A DNA stretch of 51,152 nt from Phyllobacterium trifolii (lineage in GTDB: Bacteria; Pseudomonadota; Alphaproteobacteria; Rhizobiales; Rhizobiaceae): NCBI RefSeq assembly GCF_014192095.1, contig NZ_JACHXN010000032.1:1-51152 (forward strand), read 5' to 3'. Shown piece after piece: positions 42,526 to 51,012 of this stretch. Every line of letters begins with the position of its first letter. Position 1 is the stretch's first letter. The position numbers and the translations under genes are program-made. The notes under the pieces were generated by a model. The model did no database searches and was not told where the DNA came from. It saw only the letters and a list, made by a program, of their open reading frames with translations.

Positions 42526-44198
42526 TCATTGGTCGGCCGTTTCGACAATCCTGCTGTCTGTAGCGGTAGCGTCGGTGCCGGAATTCTTGCGGTTCTTCCC
42601 GAGGATGATTGCGGGGGGCCGTACTTCCTGTTCGGCTGGTTTATAGTAAGAAGCAAGGTACCAGTCGAGCCAACCGTCTGGTTTAAATAGATCGGACTTC
42701 GCGATCATGCCGCAATCGACGTAGGACTTGATGTGCTCGAATTCACAAAGATGCGAAAGAGCCCGGCGCAGGTTCGATCGCCGCGATGGAGCAAGAGTGG
42801 TTGGCATGATGTCAAATGCCTGGAGTTCATCCTCGGCCGACTTGAGTTTCCTGCCCGCCACGAGCTTCTTTACATTGCGCAGGTCTGATTGTTCCTGCGT
42901 GAGTGGCTGGCCGTGCAAATGCTTTACCTGTCGCAGCCATGTCTGATACTCCCGTGTGATCTTGAATGGTGTGGCACCTTTGGCTGGTTGCAAGACCTTG
43001 CGCTTGTGATGGTCACCGATGGCCCTGCCGATTGCCTCTGCCATGGGCGGCAGCACCGAGTTTGCGAGCATCTGGAAAAGGCTTGAATGACTGATGCCCT
43101 TAGTAGTTGAAGCGGCTTTTCCTTTAGCCTGGTTAACGCTCCACACCCAGTTCGCCGGAAATCCGGACAGCAATGACAAGTCCTCGAACGTCAGACGATC
43201 GATGATGCGAAGATCGACCGGCTCTTCTCTGGTTGGGCGGTAGTTTTTGCTGAACGGCGTCTTCGTCGAGGAAATAATCGTCGAATGCGGCTGGTCGACC
43301 GGAACGAGGCATCCAGAGTTTTTGCCGCCGGGATAGCGCCATATGAATCGCCTCCCCTCCCCGGATTGCTGAAGAAGTGCAAGATCCGCTTTGCGAATAT
43401 ATCCGGCTTTCGAGGATCCCCTGCCCTTTTTGAAAGCAAGATCCCTGTCCGCGTGGATGCCACCGCGCGACCATGCCTTTCCGTGTGTGGGATCAACCGA
43501 ACTATAAAGTGTTGTACCGATATCGGGACCAAGAATATCGGCGATCGAAACTGGTGCTTGCCGGTATTGATTGATGTAATCGAATAACCAACCATCAGCG
43601 TCTCCAAGTGCCCCGGCGCAAATACAGCGCTTGCGACGCTGCGCTGCGCCAAAGTCGGCCGCATCAAAGACATCTTCCGAGATCGCATAGCCAGCGTTGC
43701 GGAAAATGCCAAGTGCGCGCTTAAATACTGCGGACTTGGTGATGCCCGCGACGTTCTCCATAACAAAGTATTTTGGCCGGTTGGCGGCGACGATGACGGC
43801 AAAGGCCTCCGTCAGTGCAGCAAGCGCATCATTGTCGCCGCGCTGCTTGCCGGCCTTTGAAAATGGCCGACAGGGCGGGCCACCGAAGATAATGTCAGCT
43901 TTGATCTGCGCGAGTTCGGGCGCGATATCGGCGAGCATTTTTAGATCTGCAAGGCGGGTTGGTTTGTCGCCGCGAATAATACTGCCGCGTTCGAACTGGC
44001 TTTCTGTGATCCCTGAAATGGCGCGAAGCCACGGGACCGCCACAAGCGCGGCAGGTTCCTGCTATGAACCTCGAGTACGTCTGGGTCGAGGTCGATTGAC
44101 CGGATGATGCTAATCCCGGCTTTTTTCATGCCGTACGCAAATCCGCCGCTGCCGCAGAACAGATCAATTGCTTTCAATTCCATCAGTATTCCCCACAT
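42526..44198 (-). pseudogene. DNA (cytosine-5) methyltransferase split by a frameshift
   Basis: The intact product would be about 555 residues. The first frame starts at the ATG at 44198 (AGGA 5 nt upstream) and carries motif I DLFCGSGGFAYGMKKAG and motif II DLDPDVLEVH. The second frame takes over near 44030-44070 and holds motif IV FGGPPCRPFSKAG (catalytic Cys), motif VI ENVAG, motif VIII QRRKR, motif IX RLTFEDLSLLSGFP and motif X ANSVLPPMAEAIG. A C-terminal extension of about 170 residues is not typical and could be a separate functional domain. Nothing but the single frameshift appears damaged. A companion restriction enzyme was not recognised, unless the PD-(D/E)xK-like gene serves. Confidence 0.85.
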
Positions 44199-44739
44199 TT
44201 CCTGTCCTCCGTGCTCTCACGAAGGGCGCGATTTCAGATGTCGCTCAACAATAGTTGTCCAGACGTATTTACAAGTACAAAAATGAATTAATCGCAAATA
44301 TTGAGCCTTGAACCGTAATTTTATAGTTTTTTGTCAAAAACAGCGTAAATTTTTTTAAACTGAATACACTTAATAAAAAGTTGTCGCAACGATATCTCGA
44401 TAAGATCAATTGATCATAGCACCCTAGCAAAGAAATTACAAAATAATGTTGCTAGGTGATTGGACAGATAGAATTTGTTCTACCCGTTGTAATGTGGTCA
44501 ACAATACGATCAATCTTGGTGAAGGAGATGGTGTTACATTAGGTTAGTTGATTAACGTTATCAGCCGTTCGTTATCGTCAGCGCGTCTATGGCACTGGAC
44601 GCGTCTTTACTTGGTGTAACGTGCGCATCCGAAGTCGCGTCAGCAGGAATACTCAAAGTGGTTTCGTAGCGCATACCGATGTGTGCGGTAATTCAGAACC
44701 TGACCACGACATGCTTTATTTTGGGCATCGCGAAGATCG
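44199..44739. other. AT-rich spacer upstream of the methyltransferase
   Basis: Strongly AT-rich from 44270 to 44460, with A and T runs. It should hold the promoter of the leftward methyltransferase gene. An imperfect inverted repeat CCTAGCAA (44423-44430) / TTGCTAGG (44449-44456) may be an operator or hairpin. No gene is recognised. Confidence 0.45.
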
Positions 44740-45390
44740 AAATGGCAACGACATAGTATCCACCCGCCAGATCACCAGGTAGCACGTTGCGTTCGCCGCC
44801 GATGGGCACCTCGGCGCCTTCCTGTTTGCCGATGTCCATGTAGGGGAGAATTTTCTCCAGCTGTTCGCTTGAAGCCTGAGCGCCGATCATGGTCGCTGGG
44901 TCCAACGGATCGCCTTGCACGATCGCTTCCACGCGCTTCAGTGCCTTTTCCATAAACTTGTCATAGATGGCTTCATGAATAAGAGCGCGGCTCGGACAGG
45001 TGCACACCTCGCCCTGATTGAGAGCGAACATGACGAAACCCTCGATGCCTTGTCGAAGAAATCGTCATCCTCGGCCGTGACATCCTCGAAAAAGATGTTC
45101 GGTGACTTGCCGCCCAGCTCCAGTGTCACCGGAATCAGATTCTGGCTGGCATATTGCATGATCAGCCGTCCAGTCGTCGTCTCGCCGGGGCAAGCAATCT
45201 TGGCGATACGGGGGCTCGATGCAAGCTGCCTCCCAGCCTCGAGGCCAAAACCGTTGACGATGTTGAGCACGCCAGGCGGCAGGATATCTGCGATCAGTTC
45301 GGCGAGTGCGAGCACCAAGATGGATGCAGGGGTTTGTTCAGCAGGTTTCAGCACCACGCAATTACCCGCAGCCAACGCCCGGGCTTGCCA
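44740..45390 (-). pseudogene. Internal fragment of an NAD-dependent aldehyde dehydrogenase
   Basis: The fragment begins at [18 protein letters not shown] and continues through [17 protein letters not shown] and [17 protein letters not shown] (the conserved Glu region). It then shifts frame near 45040 to [17 protein letters not shown] (the catalytic Cys region) and [20 protein letters not shown], ending at GDLAGGYYV. It is closest to the ExaC/AldB-type aldehyde dehydrogenases. About 150 residues are missing at the front and about 130 at the back. The remnant is fused abruptly to the coiled-coil relic at about 45400. Confidence 0.8.
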
Positions 45391-45419
45391 TCAAGAGGAT
45401 GCGCCGGGAGGGACCTCTA

Positions 45420-46010
45420 TTGTTTTCAACGTTGAGTACTGAGTTCACTGCTGCAAGTTCATGCTGCAACTCGGCAACTTGACGCGACAAGCGATTTGCA
45501 CGGTCTTCGCGAGCCTCCAACCCGGCCGACAAGACTTCGGCGCGGGTTTTTTCCGTATCCAACCTATGCCTAAAAGAGGTCACCGGAGACTCCTCTTCTT
45601 CGGTTCCACGCTTGCTGTTTTCACGTGCCGCCAGCCGGATAGCCGTTTGCTCCATCTCCTCAATCTACGAAGTAGTACGGATCGCTCCTTTGCGGCACCA
45701 AGGAGACGAGCTTCCTGGTTGGCGATTTTCGCATCGCGTTCGTCGAGCTCTCGTTGCAGCTTTTGCAACCAGGAGAAGTTGAGACGGTTCGAGCTGCCGA
45801 CCAGATGGAACAGCATGTGTACCTCGCCGAAAACCTCCTGAACCAGCGGCCGATCGGTGGCGGGATGTGTAAGCACTGCCCAATATGCTCCGGGAATATC
45901 CCCCTGCTCAAACGCATCGAGCCACATGGTCCGAACATCCTTCGCGGTCGGAGGCTTTTGAGAAGCGCTTGATCAATGCTTCGTGCCTCTTGTCGAGCAC
46001 TTTGTTTAGA
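45420..46010 (-). pseudogene. Fragment of a coiled-coil protein, possibly DUF2325-type
   Basis: In one frame (45927 to about 45660) it reads WLDAFEQGDIPGAYWAVLTH, VQEVFGEVHMLFHLVGSSNR and then a coiled coil (LQRELDERDAKIANQEARLL). After a frame change the coiled coil continues (FRHRLDTEKTRAEVLSAGLE, LSRQVAELQHELAAVNSVL) until the aldehyde dehydrogenase fragment begins. The pattern recalls the N-terminal part of rhizobial DUF2325 proteins; their C-terminal DUF2325 domain is absent. The family name is from memory and moderately sure; the broken state is clear. Confidence 0.5.
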
Positions 46011-46701
46011 AGCTTTCACGCTGTGTCGCGCCGACCAGCAGCAAGCACGCCGCGGCTATGCAGCGAATGGTCGGTTGCCGTTCGGGCATCCGTTTCGCCC
46101 ATTTTGATGGTGAAGAACGGCTTGGGCCGCTATCCTCATATTCTGCCCTTCTATGTGACTGCGATCCATCCGCGGATAGAGGCAGGTAAGCGAATGCCTT
46201 CCGGAATGCCAAAAGCAGGTGCATCACTGTCTGCCCCCCATACGACAACGCACAAAGAATGCTAACGAAAATCTTCGTGAACGTAGTGAGATCCTTACGA
46301 CAACGCCGCCAAAAGGGTTTCTTTATCGCTCTATCGCCCAGTATTTCCATCGCGTTTCAAGGCGAATCGTCCAGCAGCAAGGCCGGCCGCGAGCCGAAGT
46401 CGGGGATGCTAGTTGAGATCGAAGTTTACCGGTGTCGATGACGATCGATGGTTCGAAAACGGGGACAGCCGGATACGTCTTGAGGCTCAATCCGTCAAGA
46501 TTAGCCATGAGATCAGCTATCGCTGCGATCATTACCGGCTCAGCATCGCCTGGTCCCGACACGCCATTTTGCATCCGACTAATGGATGCCGGGTCCTATC
46601 GCCATGCGTAAATTACGACAGCCAGTCACTATTAAGTCCAATTCGAATGTGCTAACCGCGGGCCTGCAAAAACTATCGCCCAACAGAGAGATGACAATTA
46701 T
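46011..46701. other. Spacer between relics and the polysaccharide export genes
   Basis: Overlapping short frames on both strands show no recognisable family and no good ribosome binding sites. The end of the stretch should hold the promoter of the rightward exporter genes. I see no clear regulatory site. Confidence 0.4.
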
Positions 46702-47517
46702 ATGGCCAGCGTGACCACGCAAAAGATTACTGCCTGGGAGGACATCTCCAGTTCGGTCAAAAACTTCCGGTTGGCCGCGCTCCTCGGGTGGCAAGACGTT
46801 GCACAACGATATCGAAGGTCAAGCGTCGGTGCTTTCTGGCTGACCATCAATATGGGCGTGCTCATTGGCGCGTTGGGATTGGTCTTCGGTACGATCTTCA
46901 ACTCGCCGATGTCCGAATTTCTGCCGTTCATCTGTGTCGGCCTCATCATGTGGGGCTACTATTCGAGCCTCGTCAACGAGGGTTGCGTCAGCTTCATCTC
47001 GAGCGCCGACACGATGCTGCAGTTGCCCATACCGTTCTTCACCTACATTTTGAGAACATGGTGGCGTAACACGATCATCCTCGCACACAATATGGTCATC
47101 TTCCCCATTGTCCTTCTCATCTTTGGGAAATTTGTGAACTTCAATGCACTACTGTTCATTCCGGGCTTTGTACTGGTATCGCTCAACCTGCTTTGGGTGA
47201 TGGTTGTGCTGGCGGTGCTATGCACGCGCTACCGCGATCTGACGCAGATTGTTCAGAACATCATGCAGGTCGGCATGTACGTGACCCCGATCATGTGGAT
47301 GGCCAATAACTTACCCGGCGGCGCACGATCGCGGCTGATCCTCATGCTCGATCTGAATCCCTTCTACCATCTGATCAGTATAGTACGCGAACCGCTGCTG
47401 GGTGGTACGGCAACGCCGCTCAACTGGCTGGTCAGCATCGCGATGGCGATTTTCGGATGGTTGATCGCACTTCTTTTCCTCAATCGGTATCGTTCGCGGA
47501 TCACGTATTGGCTATGA
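46702..47517 (+). CDS. wzm: ABC-2 type polysaccharide export permease (Wzm/KpsM-like)
   Basis: A 271-residue inner-membrane protein with about six helices and the ABC-2 export permease layout: the cytoplasmic amphipathic start (LLGWQDVAQRYRRSSVGAFW, the coupling region), then helices, and the C-terminal motif NPFYHLISIVREPLLGG. Together with the next gene it forms an exporter for O-antigen, capsule or another lipid-linked polysaccharide. The stop overlaps the ATPase start by 4 nt. GTG-free ATG start with AGAGAG about 11 nt upstream. Confidence 0.93.
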   Translation: MASVTTQKITAWEDISSSVKNFRLAALLGWQDVAQRYRRSSVGAFWLTINMGVLIGALGLVFGTIFNSPMSEFLPFICVGLIMWGYYSSLVNEGCVSFISSADTMLQLPIPFFTYILRTWWRNTIILAHNMVIFPIVLLIFGKFVNFNALLFIPGFVLVSLNLLWVMVVLAVLCTRYRDLTQIVQNIMQVGMYVTPIMWMANNLPGGARSRLILMLDLNPFYHLISIVREPLLGGTATPLNWLVSIAMAIFGWLIALLFLNRYRSRITYWL

Positions 47518-48299
47518 ACATCTTCTCTCAACACCATAATGCGCAGGTAGACATGACCTCCATGCATCTTGAAAATGTCACTGTGGATTTTCCTATCTAC
47601 AATGCGAAAAGCAGATCCCTGAAGAACCAGGTCATCAGCCTGGCGACCGGTGGTACGATTGGGTCGAATTCCGAGGGTCATGTCGTCATACGTGGTCTCG
47701 AAAACATCAGCCTAAGCCTCAAGGACGGCGATCGGCTTGGTCTGATAGGCCACAATGGGTCTGGAAAGACCACGCTTTTGCGGGTTATGAGTGGTGTTTA
47801 CTACCCTTCGGGCGGTAACATTGCGATCAATGGAAAGTGCACGTCCCTGATCAATATCTCTTTGGGAATCGATCCCGAAGCGACCGGCCGTGAAAACATA
47901 GGCATTCGCGGTGCGCTCCTTGGATTCACAAAAAAAGAGATGGCTGCACGGCGAGCGGAAATTGAGGATTTTTCCGAACTCGGAAGTTTTCTCGACATGC
48001 CGGTTCGAACATATTCGACGGGTATGCAACTTCGCTTGGCATTTTCAATATCGACCGTGATTCAACCTGAAATTCTTATCATGGATGAATGGCTGGCGAC
48101 GGGAGATGAAGGCTTTCAGCACAAAGCGAATGAGCGCCTTCACGATCTCGTCAACAAGACCAAAATTCTCATTATTGCAAGCCACTCGAAGGATCTGCTT
48201 GTCAAAAACTGTACCCGAATCGTTTGGCTTGAGCACGGGAAAATCCGTATGGATGCTGACGCCCAGACGGTTGCCGACGCCTATTTTGGTCATCAATAG
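47514..48299 (+). CDS. wzt: Polysaccharide ABC exporter ATPase (Wzt/KpsT-like)
   Basis: A 261-residue ATPase with Walker A GHNGSGKTTLL, signature YSTGMQLRLAF, Walker B ILIMDEWLATGD and a switch histidine in IIASHSKDLL. The N-terminal ~50 residues before the first strand include FPIYNAKSRSLKNQV, typical of KpsT/Wzt proteins. It lacks the ~180-residue C-terminal glycan-binding domain of long Wzt proteins, so export is probably not coupled to recognition of a capped chain end. I chose the ATG at 47514, overlapping the permease stop (ATGA). Confidence 0.93.
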   Translation: MNIFSQHHNAQVDMTSMHLENVTVDFPIYNAKSRSLKNQVISLATGGTIGSNSEGHVVIRGLENISLSLKDGDRLGLIGHNGSGKTTLLRVMSGVYYPSGGNIAINGKCTSLINISLGIDPEATGRENIGIRGALLGFTKKEMAARRAEIEDFSELGSFLDMPVRTYSTGMQLRLAFSISTVIQPEILIMDEWLATGDEGFQHKANERLHDLVNKTKILIIASHSKDLLVKNCTRIVWLEHGKIRMDADAQTVADAYFGHQ

Positions 48300-48325
48300 T
48301 CGGGAAGTATATAACCCCAGTTTTG

Positions 48326-48364
48326 CCAGACGAACTGTGGAATGATGTGTATTCGTTCGTCTGG
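48326..48364. repeat. Perfect 10-bp inverted repeat after the exporter genes
   Basis: CCAGACGAAC (48326-48335) pairs with GTTCGTCTGG (48355-48364) around a 19-nt loop, 27 nt after the wzt stop. There is no T-run after it on either strand. It could form a stabilising 3' hairpin between the convergent transcripts. Confidence 0.6.
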
Positions 48365-48574
48365 GCTCTCTCCATTCATGAGAACCAATATAGAACAACG
48401 CGGCAATTGCGACGGTCCTGACAATTTGAATTTTATAACGACACCGTCTTGCGCAGATTCCTCGCTGACCGCATCGGTGAGAAGCTATTCAGTTTCCACT
48501 CTGCCACGCGCGTGTCGAACTAAACTGCCCGAAACGACGGTGACAAGCGTCGAGATACGAAGCGTCCTGATGCC

Positions 48575-49840
48575 TCACGCGATATGCTCCTCCAGCTCTA
48601 CTTTTCGCAGTACCGAGAAGCCAGCCCCGCCGGTACTCGCGCACCGGAACTGGAGTCCAAACGTCGTATCTGTAAGATTGAACTCGAGCGAAACATGCGA
48701 TTCACCAGCTTGCACCTCATGACGGGCGATCGGCTCGGCGATGCCGTCCACCATCACATCACAGACCGCCGACATTGGTGAGTGGGTCCCGTCCGCTGGC
48801 TGCAGCTGCCAGGTCACACGGTGTCGTCCGGCCCTCAGCGGCATGTAAGGTCCGTAGATCACGATACCACCCTCCCCAGCAGCAGCTTCGACCCATTCAC
48901 CCTGCAGCGATTGCTGTAGGCGGCGGCCGGCCGGCACCACCAGACGTTGGACACGCTCGGGCCAGTGCTTAGCGAACAATTCGGCCATCATGGCATGTGT
49001 GGCAGCGGCGTTTGGTGTGCGATCGCGCCGCACTCCCTCGATCCACCAGATAAATGATTCCTCTGGTCGGTCGCGCGCTATGATCAACCGCTCTGTGACG
49101 GACCAGCCGGGTGTGGGTTGGTTCGGATCGAACGGCAGCACTTCACCAGTTCGCGGATCCCGGCACAGCCAAACTCCGTAGCTGGCAGTAATCTCAAACC
49201 CTGCCAAGCGCATTAGCGCCGTCACTTCGTCGAGCGTCAGTTCGATCGTGTGTTCTGGATGGCTCCAATTCAAGGGGGCTGTTAAGAGCCGGTTAGGGCT
49301 GTCAACCACTAAGTGCCCTCCCGGCCTCAGTACCCGGGCCGCTTCCAGTAAGAAACCCGAAACTTCTTCAGGCCAGAGATGCTCCAGATTTTGGCCGGAG
49401 AATACTAGATCGCAGCTGGCGTTTTCCACCGCCGACATGTCTGAGGCGGTGTTTGTGATCCAGGTGACGTTGTCCGGAAGTCCCTCGGGCTTCGGCATAT
49501 AGTATTCGATACCCAGGTGCTCCGGCACGCGGCCATAGGTCTCCTCGATCCAGTCAAAATACCAATTGCCAGCGCACCCTGCGCTGAGCAGTCGATGCGC
49601 GCCCGACGGCATGCCGCGCAGGAGGGCGCCCCGCGAATGGTGCAGCAGGAAGTTCACGTTCAGAGAGGGTGCAGTTGTAGCCAATGCCGACGCCGCCTCG
49701 GTGGCCGGTGATGGAGGGGCCGATTCATGGGTAGCAGTAACGAGTCGACGATCCAGGTCTGCCACTCTTTCTGCCAAACCATTCGTGCCAACGACAGATC
49801 GGATTGCGCGGGTAATTGGTCTCAGTGCAGAGCGAAGCAT
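48575..49840 (-). CDS. SAM-dependent methyltransferase with extra C-terminal domain
   Basis: A 421-residue protein. The N-terminal ~65 residues are a polar/coiled segment (GLAERVADLDRRLVTA). The class I methyltransferase domain spans about 70-230, with a degenerate motif I (HRLLSAGCAGNWYFDW), the acidic LGIEYYMP strand, CDLVFSGQNLEHLW and EAARVLRPGGHLVVDSP. About 320-421 forms a beta-rich domain (YGPYMPLRAGRHRVTWQL, HVSLEFNLTD) resembling a carbohydrate-binding sandwich. Beside an exporter, it likely modifies sugars of a surface polysaccharide. The gene converges on wzt. Confidence 0.85.
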   Translation of the reverse strand: MLRSALRPITRAIRSVVGTNGLAERVADLDRRLVTATHESAPPSPATEAASALATTAPSLNVNFLLHHSRGALLRGMPSGAHRLLSAGCAGNWYFDWIEETYGRVPEHLGIEYYMPKPEGLPDNVTWITNTASDMSAVENASCDLVFSGQNLEHLWPEEVSGFLLEAARVLRPGGHLVVDSPNRLLTAPLNWSHPEHTIELTLDEVTALMRLAGFEITASYGVWLCRDPRTGEVLPFDPNQPTPGWSVTERLIIARDRPEESFIWWIEGVRRDRTPNAAATHAMMAELFAKHWPERVQRLVVPAGRRLQQSLQGEWVEAAAGEGGIVIYGPYMPLRAGRHRVTWQLQPADGTHSPMSAVCDVMVDGIAEPIARHEVQAGESHVSLEFNLTDTTFGLQFRCASTGGAGFSVLRKVELEEHIA

Positions 49841-49989
49841 GAAGTATCGATCCTATAAGAAGCTCAGGGGCGGACAATGAAGCACGCCTAGCGGACGCTG
49901 TCTCTCTTGTTTTGGTCAGAACGCAGATTAATTCGCACATCCCGTAGCACGTCTTAGTGGATGGACAGTCTTATTCAAAGGAGCGTTTG

Positions 49990-50175
49990 ATGAACACGAC
50001 CCGCCGCGATATTGAAAAGAAGATGAACGCGCTCCATAGCGCTTACGACGATGTGACCCAGGTCGAAGAGGGAGCTGTGAGGCGGTGCCTGAATAGTGGA
50101 GGGTTTTCCGTTTTCAGAGGCGAGTATCTTATCATTCCAAAGCCGGATACGTGGCTTCCATCGGGGGTTGATTGA
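49990..50175 (+). CDS. Small hypothetical protein, 61 residues
   Basis: A short gene with an excellent ribosome binding site (AAAGGAG, 6 nt before the ATG). The product is soluble and mixed in charge (MNTTRRDIEKKMNALHSAYD, CLNSGGFSVFRGEYLIIPKP). Its stop lies 1 nt from the stop of the convergent FkbM gene. Not recognised; the composition looks like a genuine protein. Confidence 0.55.
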   Translation: MNTTRRDIEKKMNALHSAYDDVTQVEEGAVRRCLNSGGFSVFRGEYLIIPKPDTWLPSGVD

Positions 50176-50176
50176 A

Positions 50177-50872
50177 CTAGCCCGCCAATTTTAGCTTACG
50201 CTTCAGCGTTTGCCAGGCGCTTAAGATGTATGACTGATCTCGGACGTAGATGTCATTTGGCGGAAGCTTGGACCAGAGGCTATAGCCTTGCTCTTTCATA
50301 TACTCAACGTAATCTTGACTATCGAAAAGGTTTTCAAGGATGACAACCTTGGGTTGATACCGGCTTAGGTTAAATCCTCGCATCACGTTGAGTTCCCAGC
50401 CTTCTACATCAACGGCAACAATGTCTATATGGCGCAGTTTCGGCTCGTGATGTTCCAGAATTGAATCCAGCTTCCTAACCTTAACTTTGATCGTTCTTAC
50501 ACTGGTTTTAACGTGATTGGTCTCGCGTAACTCTGCATACTTCCCGTTAATGCCAAGGCTTGAGAAGCTCTCATAGGAAACGGGACCATCGTAATACGGC
50601 GCGCCGTGCGAATCGACCACGAAGAAATCCTCGTCGTCCTTGTCGACATTTGATGCGGCATATTGCAGGACCTCATTGCCAACGGCACGATGGGCCGCAC
50701 AAAACTCGGGGTTGGGCTCTACAGCGATTACCTTCCATCCCGCTGATCGAAAGCTAGCACTGACTGACAAATAATCAGGTCTGGCAGCGCCCACTTCAAC
50801 GATAACTCCGCGTTGCTTGTCGGGGAAAAATTCATTCCTGACAACTTGGTCCACATCGCTTTCTGCGGTCAT
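50177..50872 (-). CDS. FkbM-family methyltransferase
   Basis: A 231-residue SAM-dependent O-methyltransferase. Motif I is VIVEVGAARPDYLSVSASF (residues ~23-41), followed by VIAVEPNPEFCAAHR (acidic strand), RKLDSILEHH and DIVAVDVEGWELNVMRGFN, the FkbM hallmark. Such enzymes often methylate sugar hydroxyls of surface polysaccharides, which fits the exporter nearby. It is preceded by a terminator on the same strand, so it starts its own transcript. Confidence 0.9.
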   Translation of the reverse strand: MTAESDVDQVVRNEFFPDKQRGVIVEVGAARPDYLSVSASFRSAGWKVIAVEPNPEFCAAHRAVGNEVLQYAASNVDKDDEDFFVVDSHGAPYYDGPVSYESFSSLGINGKYAELRETNHVKTSVRTIKVKVRKLDSILEHHEPKLRHIDIVAVDVEGWELNVMRGFNLSRYQPKVVILENLFDSQDYVEYMKEQGYSLWSKLPPNDIYVRDQSYILSAWQTLKRKLKLAG

Positions 50873-50920
50873 GTAATCGTCCTATTGAGTATCATCGTCT
50901 CCGATCGTACATGCACCTAC

Positions 50921-50960
50921 AAAAACAAAAAAGCCCGCCACCCGGGAATCGGCGGCGGGC
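50921..50960 (-). terminator. Rho-independent terminator
   Basis: On the minus strand GCCCGCC (50954-50960) pairs with GGCGGGC (50933-50939) around a 14-nt loop, followed by TTTTTTGTTTTTG. It would stop transcripts entering from the right before the FkbM gene. Confidence 0.85.
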
Positions 50961-51012
50961 AAGTCAAATGTCAAAATAAAGCAAGCAAGATTCTACGTCG
51001 AGACAAGCCTTT

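Noticed and set aside
46006..46574. Two minus-strand frames between the coiled-coil relic and the exporter genes
   Set aside because: No recognisable domain, poor starts and odd composition; probably chance or highly decayed sequence.
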